The notes under the pieces are model-generated. The model saw nothing but the letters and a program-made list of their open reading frames with translations, was not told the origin of the DNA and did no database searches. A stretch of 64,000 bases of DNA from Arthrobacter livingstonensis (GTDB taxonomy: Bacteria > Actinomycetota > Actinomycetes > Actinomycetales > Micrococcaceae), in NCBI RefSeq assembly GCF_003219815.1, contig NZ_QJVD01000008.1:62001-126000 (forward strand), read 5' to 3'. Below are positions 8,125 to 17,074 of this stretch, piece by piece (positions within the stretch are counted from its first letter, which is position 1; every line of letters starts with the position of its first letter). The translations under genes and the position numbers were made by a program.

Positions 8125-10284
8125 TTACGCTGGTGGCTTCAGTGCTGCGGCACCGCCTCTGCTGGCGGCCGCGCGTCCCAGCCGCGAAGGCCCCCACATG
8201 TGCCGACCGATATCGTAGCTCAGCGACGGCACCAGCATCGAGCGGACCACCACGGTGTCCAGCAGCACGCCGAATGCGACAATGAACGCCAGCTGGGCCA
8301 GGAACAGGAGCGGGATCACCCCGAGGGCCGCGAAAGTCGCCGCCAAAACCACGCCGGCTGAGGTGATCACACTGCCCGTTTTGCCCAGCCCGCGCAGCAC
8401 TCCCGCACGCGTGCCCATGACCAGCGACTCCTCGCGCACCCGGGTCATGAGGAAGATGTTGTAGTCCACGCCCAGCGCCACCAGGAAAACGAAGCCAAAA
8501 AGTGGGACGGTGGCATCGGCGCCGGGGAATTTGAACACGTGGTTGCACACCATTGCGGAGATGCCCAAGGCGGCGGCATAGGAAAGCACCACCGAGCCGA
8601 TCAGCACCAGCGGAGCCACCACGGAGCGCAGCAGCAGCATGGGCACCAGCAGGATCACGGCCAGCACCAGCGGCGCAATCTTTACCAGGTCGCTTTGGGC
8701 CGTGACGTTGGTGTCGAGGGCGATGGCCGTCACCCCACCCACGAGCACGCCGGGATCCGTAGCGGGCAGGTCCTCCCGCAGCCTTTTTATCACCTGTTCC
8801 GCCGCGGCCGAGTCGGCCTGGTCTTTCAACGTTGCATTGATCATGACGCGCCCGTCCTTCACCACTGCCATGGAATTGGCGCCCGGGCGCGAATCTCCTG
8901 AGTAGATGCCCGCCGCGGCAATGCCATCCTGACTTTCGACGGCGGAGACCACCTGCACCCGCCTGCCCGCATCCGCGATGATCACCACGGGGCTGCCGCT
9001 GCCGGCGTCGAAGTGAAGGGCCAAGGCCTTTTGGCCGTCGACGGCGTTGCTTTGGGCCAGGATGACCTCATTCTGGGAGACGCCGTTCGCCTGCAGTTGC
9101 AGGACCCCTGTGCCGGCGGCCAGCAGCAGCACCAGGGTCACCACCCAGGTGGCCCGGGGCCGCCGGGCGATGACCAGGCCAACCCGGCGCCACAGCCCGG
9201 TGACCCCAAAAAGCCCCCTTTCGACGTCGTCCAGGGCGGCGGCGTCCGGTGCGGGAGCAGCCGTCAGGGCATGCTTGTGGGCATGCTCCACCTTGGGCCC
9301 GAACGGCCAGAAGGCGACGCGGCCAAAGACGGCCAGCAGCGCAGGGAGGCAGGTCAAGGCCGCCAGCAGCGAGAAGAAGATGCCGATCGCGGCAATCGGG
9401 CCCAGGCTGCGGTTGGAGTTCAAGTCCGAGAACAACAGGCACAGCAGGGCCAGGATGACAATTGTTCCGGACGCTGCGATCGGCTCCCACGCGCCACGCA
9501 GGGCGCGGCCGAGTGCCGCCCACCTGGAGTCGACCTGGTGCAGGGCCTCACGGAAGCGGGCCACCAGCAGCAGCGAATAGTCGGTGGCGGCCCCAATGAC
9601 CAGGATGCCCTGGCTTTGCCCGCTGAGCTTGATCCAGTCCCAGCTGGCCAGGTAGTAGACCACCAGAATGGACGCGCAGAGAGCAACGACCGAGGTGAAC
9701 AACACGAGCACCGGCAGCACCACGGACCGGTAAACCACCAGCAGGATGAGGAAGACGGCCAGCAGCGCCACGAGCAGCAACACGCCGTCGATGCCGGAGA
9801 AGGCATTTACCAGATCTGCGGTCAGGCCTGCCGGGCCGGTGACGTAGCCGGCCAGCCCGGCAGGCGCATGGGCGGCAAGGACATCCCGAAGCCCGCCCAC
9901 CACGGCATTCAGCTCGCCCGTGTCGGCCACCGGAACAAGGAATTCCACGGCACGCCCGTCCTTCGAAGGAATGGGGCCGGCGACGGCGCTCGTTTCCGGC
10001 GGTACCGGCTTCGCCACGCCGGGGACCGCGGACAGCCATTCCGAAAGGGCCGCGATCCCGCCGAGCTGCTGCTCCGTCAGGGGCTGTTCGGCGGTCAGCA
10101 ACACCACGGCCGGGATGGTGGTGGCATCCACAAAGCGCAGCTGCCAATCCCGCACCGCGGTGGATTCGGCGCTGGCAGGCAGGAAGCTGGCCTGGTCGTT
10201 GCTGGAGACGTCGGAGATCTTACCGAAGGTGGGGCCGCCGGCGCCGGCGAGCAACAGCCAGAGGACGATGAGCACGGCGGGCAC
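8125..10284 (-). CDS. MMPL-family RND transporter, 5' end probably lost
   Basis: A 719-residue MMPL (RND superfamily) membrane protein. It has two repeats, each with one helix, a large external loop, then five or six helices: about residues 1-17 and 165-330, then 370-390 and 545-690. Typical motifs are GAATDYSLLLVARFREAL and VALGVDYNIFLMTRVREE, which carry the membrane Asp residues of the proton relay. Substrate is unknown; MMPL exporters move lipids or drugs. The reading frame starts at GTG 10284 directly inside the first helix (VPAVLIVLWLLLAGAGG). The positively charged cytoplasmic N-terminus of 15-25 residues usual in the family is absent, and there is no ribosome site or promoter because a divergent marR fragment begins at the same point. 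It is probably a disrupted gene, though possibly still translated from an internal start. Confidence 0.85.
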   Translation of the reverse strand: MPAVLIVLWLLLAGAGGPTFGKISDVSSNDQASFLPASAESTAVRDWQLRFVDATTIPAVVLLTAEQPLTEQQLGGIAALSEWLSAVPGVAKPVPPETSAVAGPIPSKDGRAVEFLVPVADTGELNAVVGGLRDVLAAHAPAGLAGYVTGPAGLTADLVNAFSGIDGVLLLVALLAVFLILLVVYRSVVLPVLVLFTSVVALCASILVVYYLASWDWIKLSGQSQGILVIGAATDYSLLLVARFREALHQVDSRWAALGRALRGAWEPIAASGTIVILALLCLLFSDLNSNRSLGPIAAIGIFFSLLAALTCLPALLAVFGRVAFWPFGPKVEHAHKHALTAAPAPDAAALDDVERGLFGVTGLWRRVGLVIARRPRATWVVTLVLLLAAGTGVLQLQANGVSQNEVILAQSNAVDGQKALALHFDAGSGSPVVIIADAGRRVQVVSAVESQDGIAAAGIYSGDSRPGANSMAVVKDGRVMINATLKDQADSAAAEQVIKRLREDLPATDPGVLVGGVTAIALDTNVTAQSDLVKIAPLVLAVILLVPMLLLRSVVAPLVLIGSVVLSYAAALGISAMVCNHVFKFPGADATVPLFGFVFLVALGVDYNIFLMTRVREESLVMGTRAGVLRGLGKTGSVITSAGVVLAATFAALGVIPLLFLAQLAFIVAFGVLLDTVVVRSMLVPSLSYDIGRHMWGPSRLGRAAASRGGAAALKPPA

Positions 10285-10712
10285 TGCACGGCCTGCACCG
10301 CACCGACCTGAACGCCTTGGGACTCCTTGTCCGTCCGGATGCTGCCGGCCATGCCATGACGCCTGGAAAGCTGGGGGAGGCGTTGAACCTGAGCTCCCCG
10401 GCCACCACGGCCCTGGTGGACCGGCTGGAGCGTTCGGGGCATGTCAACCGCGAACGCAGCCAAACCGACCGCCGGCAGGTGGAACTTGCCATGACCGGGC
10501 AAGCCCGTTCGGTGGGGCGGGCCCTGTTCGGACCGCTGGCCGTTCATTTGGGTGCCGCGCTCGAGGGGTACACCGATGTGGAGCTTGAGCTGGTTACCCG
10601 GTTCCTGGAGGACATGACGGCGGCCACGGCGGCTGCCCGGGATGCGGCGGGAGTGCGGCATTCCGGCCCGAAGCCGGACACGGAGAAAGCCCAGGGGGAT
10701 GTGAACCTTTAG
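10272..10712 (+). pseudogene. MarR-family regulator, N-terminus missing
   Basis: The frame is open from 10272 (after a TGA at 10269) to 10712 and encodes most of a MarR winged-helix protein: helix 2 (LHRTDLNALGLLVRP), the DNA-binding helices (MTPGKLGEALNLSSPATTAL, VDRLERSGHV), the wing (DRRQVELAMT) and the C-terminal dimer helix. Helix 1 and the usual start are missing; the first usable start codon is a TTG at 10317, inside the fold. Its 5' end overlaps the 5' end of the MMPL gene on the other strand. MarR genes normally sit divergent to the exporter they repress, with a shared promoter between them. That region is gone, so I call this a remnant produced by deletion. Confidence 0.75.
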
Positions 10713-10792
10713 TGAGAAGGGATTCGGCGTCAGTTTGTGGATAGGGAGTTAAGAACAAAAAGACACCCCGTGAAGGATGCCAATTTGCAAGG

Positions 10793-10864
10793 TGGGCGAT
10801 ACTGGGATCGAACCAGCGACCTCTTCCGTGTCAGGGAAGCGCGCTACCGCTGCGCCAATCGCCC
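10793..10864 (-). tRNA. tRNA-Val(GAC)
   Basis: A 72-nt cloverleaf: acceptor GGGCGAT/ATCGCCC, anticodon stem CTTCC/GGAAG with loop CTGACAC giving anticodon GAC, T arm with GGTTCGATCCC. CCA is not encoded. Differs by one base in the T-arm region from the copy at 11067. Confidence 0.95.
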
Positions 10865-10931
10865 AAGCTGTGAAACTATACAAAACTACCGGAACCCTTA
10901 AGGATTCCGGCAGTTTCATACTTTAAATCCG

Positions 10932-11004
<73 letters not shown>

Positions 11005-11066
11005 ATTCTACTGCTGTTTCCCACTATTTGTTTTTCCTGCGTTGAACGAACCGTGAAGTTCATTCG

Positions 11067-11138
11067 TGGGCGATACTGGGATCGAACCAGTGACCTCTTC
11101 CGTGTCAGGGAAGCGCGCTACCGCTGCGCCAATCGCCC
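11067..11138 (-). tRNA. tRNA-Val(GAC), second copy
   Basis: Same structure as the copy at 10793-10864, with a single base difference next to the T stem. Part of a Val-Gly / Val-Cys-Gly arrangement. Confidence 0.95.
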
Positions 11139-11191
11139 AAAGGCATCTCGCTACAATCTACAGCAAAATACTTCTGGTTCAGCCAAAATGG

Positions 11192-11262
11192 AGGTGGGAA
11201 CGGGATTCGAACCCGTGTACACGGCTTTGCAGGCCGTTGCCTCGCCTCTCGGCCACCCCACC
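11192..11262 (-). tRNA. tRNA-Cys(GCA)
   Basis: A 71-nt cloverleaf: acceptor GGTGGGG/TCCCACC with one G-U pair, anticodon stem ACGGC/GCCGT, loop CTGCAAA, anticodon GCA. Confidence 0.95.
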
Positions 11263-11286
11263 GTGAGTGTTGAACGGTGTCCTGCG

Positions 11287-11359
<73 letters not shown>

Positions 11360-11766
11360 ATAAGCATCATTTTCCCAGCCGGTGCGTTTCCGCTTCGGTA
11401 GTCCGTGTTGCTGCGGTGAAAACAATACCCGAGCCTTTTCCCAAACGCCAAATCGGGGCGGAGTCCCGGGGTCGCTCCGTGCTGGCGGCGGGCCTGGATC
11501 GCCGCATTGGCGCGGAAGTTTCGCCGGCGGAATGAATTACAGACATGTCATTCCGATGGGGTTCCGGGGCTTTTTGGCATTCGTTGGAGGGCTTTTGGCC
11601 CATCGGGCGGCTGTGGTGCTGGTCACGGATGTGGTGGAACCGCCGGACGCCAGCCACAGCAGCGGCGCTGCCGGGTCGATTATGAACGCGTGGAAGTTTG
11701 GGCTATTCTTTTGAACGCACCAAGGAAAGCGTCTGGGTCGGGTTCAACGATTCGGCTTATGCCTTT
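11360..11766. other. 407-bp gap between divergent tRNA units
   Basis: No gene is supported here: the short frames on both strands have shadow-like composition. The gap must hold the promoter of the minus-strand Gly-Cys-Val-Gly-Val tRNA set and that of the plus-strand tRNA-Val(CAC). I see no repeat or clear hairpin. Confidence 0.6.
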
Positions 11767-11838
11767 GGGCGATTGGCGCAGTGGTAGCGCGTTCCGTTCA
11801 CACCGGAGAGGTCACTGGTTCGAACCCAGTATCGCCCA
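11767..11838 (+). tRNA. tRNA-Val(CAC)
   Basis: A 72-nt cloverleaf: acceptor GGGCGAT/ATCGCCC, anticodon stem TTCCG/CGGAG, loop TTCACAC, anticodon CAC. It shares the acceptor and D-arm sequence with the two Val(GAC) genes on the other strand. CCA is not encoded. Confidence 0.94.
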
Positions 11839-11843
11839 CCCAT

Positions 11844-11885
11844 AAAAAGCCCCGTCAGCCGTTTTGTTTCGGCACGGGGCTTTTT
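11844..11885 (+). terminator. terminator after tRNA-Val(CAC)
   Basis: AAAAAGCCCCGT (11844-11855) pairs with ACGGGGCTTTTT (11874-11885): a 12-bp stem ending in five T residues immediately after the tRNA. Confidence 0.9.
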
Positions 11886-11963
11886 GCTGCCCGGCCGCCC
11901 CTGTTATCCACAGTTGGGTGCCCGCGGCCTGCACGGTGTCGGGGGAAGTGAAATAGTGGAGCC

Positions 11964-12806
11964 ATGACTGCACCGGCATTGGCACACAGCACTGAACTTG
12001 GACGCATGTACGCCCGCTCCCTCACGGATCCGCCCAAGGTCCCCTCCATCACCACGGTGATCGGCCAGCAGTCAGCAAGCCTGGACGGCTGGATTGGCTA
12101 CATGGCAGCAAGCGCTGTGGCCAAGCACCCGGATCTGGGGGCCGCCGTCGGCAATCCGGGCCAACTGCGCACCGTGGTGCGGGACAGCTCCAATGCGGCC
12201 GAACAATACCGTGACGCCGCCGCGATGCGCGGGGACCGTGTCCACCACTACTGCGAGCAGGTGGCCCTGCGGGCGCTGGGCCGGCCCCACCAAATGCCCG
12301 AAGCCCGGGCCGCGCTGGCTGAAAGGGGCGAGGAAAACTTTGCCGTCCGCTTCGACGCCTGGTGGGACGACTACAAGGTCCAGCCGCTGGCCCCGGAGAT
12401 CACGGTGTGGAATGAAACCCTTGGCTACGCCGGCACCCTGGACCTGGTGGCCACCATCGGGGGCAAGCTGTGCATCATCGACTACAAGACCAAAGGCACC
12501 GACCGCAACGGCCAGGTCAAGGGCCTGGACGCCAAGGTGGTCATGCAGCTGGTGGCGGGAATGAAAGCCGAGGAATCCGTCGTCGACGAATCCGCCGGCA
12601 GCTGGGAGGCGTGGAAATACGGCCAGGACCCCGTCCTCCTGGGCGTGGCCATTGGCGAAACGGAGGTCCGCACGCTGCGTGCCAACCCGGCAGTGCTCAA
12701 GGCGCACTGGTACAAGTTCGCGTCCCTGCGCCGCGTGTGGCAAACCTCCCTGGAGGCAGCCGAAGCCGGGGCGCCGCTGCTGCCCATTGCGCCGCCTGCC
12801 GGCTGA
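11964..12806 (+). CDS. PD-(D/E)XK nuclease-like protein
   Basis: A 280-residue protein. Residues about 140-215 carry a RecB/Cas4-like nuclease core: an upstream Glu in PEITVWNETLG, then GTLDLVATIGGKLCIIDYKT, whose D...D-x-K pattern binds the metal, and a Gln-containing helix (VVMQLVAGMKAEES). The N-terminal part (MTAPALAHSTELGRMYARSL) is conserved-looking in actinobacteria but unnamed. No helicase domain is fused or adjacent, so the role in DNA processing is unproven. The ATG at 11964 follows GTGGAGCC. The gene is on its own just upstream of def; the 80-bp gap before def leaves room for a separate promoter. Shadow frames on the opposite strand were ignored. Confidence 0.82.
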   Translation: MTAPALAHSTELGRMYARSLTDPPKVPSITTVIGQQSASLDGWIGYMAASAVAKHPDLGAAVGNPGQLRTVVRDSSNAAEQYRDAAAMRGDRVHHYCEQVALRALGRPHQMPEARAALAERGEENFAVRFDAWWDDYKVQPLAPEITVWNETLGYAGTLDLVATIGGKLCIIDYKTKGTDRNGQVKGLDAKVVMQLVAGMKAEESVVDESAGSWEAWKYGQDPVLLGVAIGETEVRTLRANPAVLKAHWYKFASLRRVWQTSLEAAEAGAPLLPIAPPAG

Positions 12807-12886
12807 CGAACGCCAACTAGACTGGATGCCGGAGCTGTCCAGCAGCCGGCAACGGCACGCACCAAACCAAAGTGAGGTCCCCACCC

Positions 12887-13450
12887 ATGGCCATCTTGAG
12901 CATTCGCATCATCGGCGACCCCGTCCTGCGGACCAAAGCCTCGGAAGTGAAGGAGTTTGGCCCTGAGTTGGCCAGGCTGATCGACGACATGGCCGCGACC
13001 ATGGCCGACGTCCGCGGCGCAGGACTGGCAGCACCACAGATCGGCGTCAACAAGCGCATCTTCACCTACGCGGTGGACGGCCATGAAGGACACGTCATCA
13101 ACCCCGTGATCGCCGCCAGCGACGACTTCGCGCCCGACGAACCGGAAGGCTGCCTGTCCGTTCCCGGCCTCGGCTTCAGCGTCCGCCGCCACCGCTGGGT
13201 GCGGATCACCGGCGTCGACAAGAACGGCGAACCCCTGGACATGGAGGCCTCCGGCATGCTGGCGAAATGCTTCCAGCATGAAACCGACCACCTGGACGGG
13301 AAGCTGTACGTGGACCGTCTCGAAGGCGAGGACCGCAAAACCGCGCTCCGCGCGATCCGCACGGCCAACTACCACAACGTCACGGCACAAACCCTCTCCA
13401 AGCGTGCCCGCACTGTCGGCTCCGCGTTCGGCGCAGGCGCGGCCGGATGA
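12887..13450 (+). CDS. def: peptide deformylase
   Basis: A 187-residue deformylase that removes the formyl group from nascent N-termini. All three family motifs are present: GAGLAAPQIG, EGCLSVPG with the metal-binding Cys, and QHETDHLDG (HExxH-type, with two metal His and the catalytic Glu). The ATG at 12887 was chosen over a GTG at 12872 because the family begins MAILSIRIIGDPVLR and GTGAGG lies upstream. It overlaps fmt by 4 bp (ATGA), so it is translationally coupled with the enzyme that adds the formyl group. First gene of a def-fmt-rsmB-rpe unit. Confidence 0.97.
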   Translation: MAILSIRIIGDPVLRTKASEVKEFGPELARLIDDMAATMADVRGAGLAAPQIGVNKRIFTYAVDGHEGHVINPVIAASDDFAPDEPEGCLSVPGLGFSVRRHRWVRITGVDKNGEPLDMEASGMLAKCFQHETDHLDGKLYVDRLEGEDRKTALRAIRTANYHNVTAQTLSKRARTVGSAFGAGAAG

Positions 13451-14367
13451 GGGTCCTTTTTGCCGGCACTCCCGCCGTCGCCCTGCCTTCCCTTGAGGCG
13501 CTCCTGGCCGCCGGGCATGAGATCGTCGCCGTCCTGACCCGTCCGGACGCCCCGCTTGGACGCAAAAGGGTCCACACGCCGTCGCCGGTGGCAGCGCGCG
13601 CCGCTGACCTGGGCCTGCCCGTCATTAAGGCGGACAAGGTTGACACTGCGGCCCAGGAAGCCATTGCGGCCGCGCGCCCGCAGGTGGCTGCGATAGTGGC
13701 CTACGGCGCCATTGTGCCGGAGCCGGCACTGTCCATTCCGGAACACGGCTGGATCAACCTGCACTTTTCACTCCTGCCGGCGTGGCGCGGCGCGGCCCCC
13801 GTGCAGCACGCGGTCATTCACGGCGACGGGGTCACCGGCGCGTCCACGTTCCTGCTGGAAAAGGGCCTGGACACCGGACCTGTGTACGGCACCATGACGG
13901 AGCCCATCCGCCCCGCCGACACCAGCGGGGAACTGCTGGAACGGCTGTCGCACAGCGGCGCCGTACTCCTTGTCCAGACCATTGATGGGCTGGCCGCCGG
14001 GCGGCTGGCCGGCGTGCCGCAGCAGGGCGAGGTTTCCCTTGCCCCGAAGCTGACGCTGGAGGACGGCCACGTGAACTGGCAGGATCCAGCGTTGGCCATC
14101 GACCGCAGGGTCCGTGGCGTCACCGCCGAGCCGGGCGCATGGACGCAGCTGTTTGGCCAACGCTTCAAACTCGGACCCGTCACGCTGCGCCCCGACGTCA
14201 ACGCGCTGGCCCCCGCACAGCTGCGCGTGGAGCCGAAGGCCGTGCTGGTGGGCACCGGCTCCCACGCCGTGGAACTGGCCATCGTGCAGCCGGCCGGCAA
14301 AAAACTGATGAAGGCAACAGACTGGGCCCGCGGCCTGGCCAACAAGGAAGACGTGGTGTTTGAATGA
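13447..14367 (+). CDS. fmt: methionyl-tRNA formyltransferase
   Basis: A 306-residue protein that formylates Met-tRNA(fMet) with 10-formyl-THF. The N-terminal catalytic domain has MRVLFAGTPAVALPSLEALL, the SLLPAWRGAAPVQHA loop and GVTGASTFLLEKGLDTGPVY. The C-terminal OB-like domain is at about 205-306. Normal length. The start overlaps the def stop and the stop overlaps the rsmB start (ATGA both times), so the three genes are translationally coupled. Confidence 0.97.
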   Translation: MRVLFAGTPAVALPSLEALLAAGHEIVAVLTRPDAPLGRKRVHTPSPVAARAADLGLPVIKADKVDTAAQEAIAAARPQVAAIVAYGAIVPEPALSIPEHGWINLHFSLLPAWRGAAPVQHAVIHGDGVTGASTFLLEKGLDTGPVYGTMTEPIRPADTSGELLERLSHSGAVLLVQTIDGLAAGRLAGVPQQGEVSLAPKLTLEDGHVNWQDPALAIDRRVRGVTAEPGAWTQLFGQRFKLGPVTLRPDVNALAPAQLRVEPKAVLVGTGSHAVELAIVQPAGKKLMKATDWARGLANKEDVVFE

Positions 14368-15953
14368 CCAGCGAGCAAGGCGGGTCTGCAGGCCGGTCCA
14401 ACCAGGGCGCCGGCCGGTCCAACCAGGGCGGCCAGGGGAACCCGGCGAACCAAGGCGGCGTCCGGCGTCGTGACGACGCGGGGCGTGAGCGCAACCGCGG
14501 CACCACGCGCAACCGCACGGTGTCGGCCCCCGGGGAGCGCACCCGCGCCGCCGACCCCGCACGGCTGGTGGCCTTTGAAGTGCTCCGGGCTGTGTCCAGT
14601 GACGACGCCTATGCGAACCTGGTGCTGCCGGCCCGCATCCGGAACCACCACCTGGACCGCAGGGACGCCGGCTTTGCCACCGAGCTTGCCTACGGTGCAC
14701 TGCGGGCCCAGGGCACCTATGACGCCATCCTGTCCCGCTGCGTCGACCGCCCCATCACCGAGCTGGACCCCGCCATCCTCGACGCCCTGCGCATTGGGGT
14801 CCACCAGCTGGTGGCCATGCGGGTCCCGGCACACGCCGCCCTGGACCAAACGGTGGGACTGGCCCGCGCCGTCATCGGTGCCGGCCCGTCCGCGCTGATC
14901 AATGCCGTGCTGCGCAAGGTGGCCGCCAGGGACCTGCCCGAGTGGCTCACGGAATTGACTGCCGGACTCACTGACGAGGTAAAGATTGCCTCAATCACCT
15001 ACTCCCACCCCGAATGGATTGTCCGCTCACTGCGCCAGGCACTCGTCGCCCACGGCCGCGACGTCGCCGAAATCACCGCATTGCTGGAGGCGGACAACGC
15101 GGCCCCGGTGGTGAACCTCGTGGCACTGCCTGGAATCGGCAGCCTGGAAGAGGCCTTCGACGCCGGATTCACGCCCGGTCCGCTGGTCATCGACTCGGCG
15201 CTGTCCTCCGGCGGCGACCTGGGCCGGCTCTCCACCGTCCGCGAGGGCACGGTCAGGGTCCAGGACGTCGGCTCCCAGCTCGTGGCCCGGGCCCTGGCCG
15301 GCACCGAACTAAAGTCCGGGCGCGATGGTGTCGAGGAACGCTGGCTGGACATGTGTGCCGGGCCCGGCGGCAAGGCCGCCCTGCTGGCGGCCCTCGCCGC
15401 TGAAAAGGGTGCCTGGATCCTGGCCAACGAGCCGACGCCGCACCGTGCCAAACTGGTGGCCCAGGCCCTGGCCGCCGTCCCGGAGGACACCTGGACGGTG
15501 CGCACGGGCGACGGCCGCGACATTGGCCGGGACCACCCGGCGTCGTTCGACAGGATCCTGGTGGACGCCCCCTGCACAGGACTTGGCGCCCTGCGCCGCC
15601 GGCCCGAATCCCGCTGGCGCCGCCAGCTCTCCGACGTCGTCGAACTGGGGCCGCTGCAGCGCGAACTGCTCAACTCCGCCCTGGACGCCGTCAAGCCCGG
15701 GGGAGTGGTGGCGTATGTGACCTGTTCCCCGCACGTGGCGGAAACCATCGCCGTGGTGGACGACGCCCTGCGCAGGCGCGATGACCTGGAACTGCTCGAC
15801 GCCGGTGCAGCCCTGGATGCCGCCAGCCTCACCGGGGACCTCGGCGCCGGGAACAAGAACTCGCCCGTGGACACGAACCGGATGACGGCCCAGCTGTGGC
15901 CCCACCTCCACCAGACCGACGCCATGTTCCTTGCCCTTATCCGCAAGCTCTGA
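14364..15953 (+). CDS. rsmB: 16S rRNA m5C967 methyltransferase RsmB-like
   Basis: A 529-residue protein. Residues 1-55 are a low-complexity Gly/Asn/Arg tail with a repeated GRSNQG motif. A NusB-like RNA-binding domain (about 60-195, ATELAYGALRAQGTYDAILSR region) is followed by a Rossmann methyltransferase domain with the SAM motif WLDMCAGPGGKAALLAALA. Cysteines typical of the m5C mechanism are in VDAPCTGLGALRRRPE and AYVTCSPHVAET. It methylates 16S rRNA during assembly. The ATG at 14364 overlaps the fmt stop. The tail is absent from proteobacterial RsmB but such tails occur in actinobacteria; it may aid RNA contact (inference). Confidence 0.94.
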   Translation: MTSEQGGSAGRSNQGAGRSNQGGQGNPANQGGVRRRDDAGRERNRGTTRNRTVSAPGERTRAADPARLVAFEVLRAVSSDDAYANLVLPARIRNHHLDRRDAGFATELAYGALRAQGTYDAILSRCVDRPITELDPAILDALRIGVHQLVAMRVPAHAALDQTVGLARAVIGAGPSALINAVLRKVAARDLPEWLTELTAGLTDEVKIASITYSHPEWIVRSLRQALVAHGRDVAEITALLEADNAAPVVNLVALPGIGSLEEAFDAGFTPGPLVIDSALSSGGDLGRLSTVREGTVRVQDVGSQLVARALAGTELKSGRDGVEERWLDMCAGPGGKAALLAALAAEKGAWILANEPTPHRAKLVAQALAAVPEDTWTVRTGDGRDIGRDHPASFDRILVDAPCTGLGALRRRPESRWRRQLSDVVELGPLQRELLNSALDAVKPGGVVAYVTCSPHVAETIAVVDDALRRRDDLELLDAGAALDAASLTGDLGAGNKNSPVDTNRMTAQLWPHLHQTDAMFLALIRKL

Positions 15954-15974
15954 AGTTACCGAAAGGCAGGCACC

Positions 15975-16652
15975 ATGCCCAGCTCACCACTGAAGTGCTG
16001 CATCAACCCCAGCATCCTCTCCGCCGACTTCGTCAACCTCGAGGCGGAACTGGCCCGCATCGGCAACGCCGACGCCGTGCACGTCGATGTCATGGACAAC
16101 CACTTTGTGCCAAACCTCACCCTCGGCCTGCCGGTGGTGGAACGGCTGCAAAAGGTCAGTCCCGTGCCGCTGGACGCGCACCTGATGATTGCCAATGTTG
16201 ACCGCTGGGCACCGCAGTTTGCCGACGCCGGTCTGGCCTCGGTCACTTTCCACGTCGAGGCGTCCGACGCCCCCATCAAGCTCGCCCGCGAACTGCGCGC
16301 CCGGGGCGCCAAGGCCGGCATGGCACTGCGCCCGGCCACCCCGGTGGAACCGTACCTTGACATGCTGGGCGAGCTGGACATGTTGCTGATCATGACCGTT
16401 GAGCCCGGCTTTGGCGGGCAGGCCTTCCTGGACGTCGTGCTGCCCAAGATCCGCCGGGCCCGCGCTGCCATCGACGGTTCCGGCGTGGACGTGGCCATCC
16501 AGGTGGACGGCGGCATCACCGAAGAAACCATCACCCGCGCCGCAGCGGCCGGGGCCAACGTCTTTGTGGCCGGCTCGGCCGTGTACGGCAGGCCGTCGCC
16601 GGCGGACGCCATCGAGTCGCTGCGCGCGAAGGGACAGCTGGCGTTCGGCTGA
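15975..16652 (+). CDS. rpe: ribulose-phosphate 3-epimerase
   Basis: A 225-residue TIM-barrel enzyme interconverting ribulose-5-P and xylulose-5-P in the pentose phosphate pathway. Signatures: [34 protein letters not shown] (metal His and catalytic Asp), [20 protein letters not shown], and [10 protein letters not shown] with the second catalytic Asp. Starts 21 bp after rsmB with GAAAGGCAGG upstream. It supplies ribulose-5-P, the DHBP synthase substrate, just upstream of the riboflavin genes, which may be a meaningful adjacency. Confidence 0.96.
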   Translation: MPSSPLKCCINPSILSADFVNLEAELARIGNADAVHVDVMDNHFVPNLTLGLPVVERLQKVSPVPLDAHLMIANVDRWAPQFADAGLASVTFHVEASDAPIKLARELRARGAKAGMALRPATPVEPYLDMLGELDMLLIMTVEPGFGGQAFLDVVLPKIRRARAAIDGSGVDVAIQVDGGITEETITRAAAAGANVFVAGSAVYGRPSPADAIESLRAKGQLAFG

Positions 16653-16823
16653 GTCCGCCGGGAATGCAATCGGGCCCGCCTGCGTTGGCCCCGATAACGG
16701 TAACAATGCCGCTCAGATTTTTCTCCGCGGCCAAAGCTGCCATAATGAAGGAGACGTCCGCCACGGTGGACGCCACTGAAAATTAGCAACACCAAGAATT
16801 TGCAACACTAAACGCAATATCAA

Positions 16824-16964
16824 CGTGCTCCGGGGTCGGTGTAATTCCGAACCGGCGGTTATAGTCCGCGACCCGCGCGCAGCAGGCTGGAAACAGCAGG
16901 CCGCGCACGGTTGATCTGGTGAAATTCCAGTACCGACAGTTAAAGTCTGGATGGGAGAAGCACG
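16824..16964 (+). promoter_or_regulatory. FMN riboswitch (RFN element)
   Basis: A full RFN consensus: closing stem CGTGCT/AGCACG, conserved blocks GGGGTCGGTGTAATTCCGAA, CCGGCGGTTATAGTCCGCGA, a variable hairpin, then GGTTGATCTGGTGAAATTCC, AGTACCGACAGTTAAAGTC and TGGATGGGAGAAG. It lies 110 nt upstream of the ribM GTG. FMN binding should reduce expression of the whole rib operon; with no obvious T-run after it, control of translation or Rho-dependent termination is more likely than intrinsic termination (inference). TGCCATAAT at about 16738-16746 could be the -10 of its promoter. Confidence 0.97.
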
Positions 16965-17074
16965 AACACTTTTGGCCGCCGGGTCAGGGGTGCCACAGTC
17001 CATGGCGCACCTGCAAGGGCGCCAAATCTGTACGTTACCCCCGGAGCCATCGCGGTTCGAAAGGGTAGGTAAGC

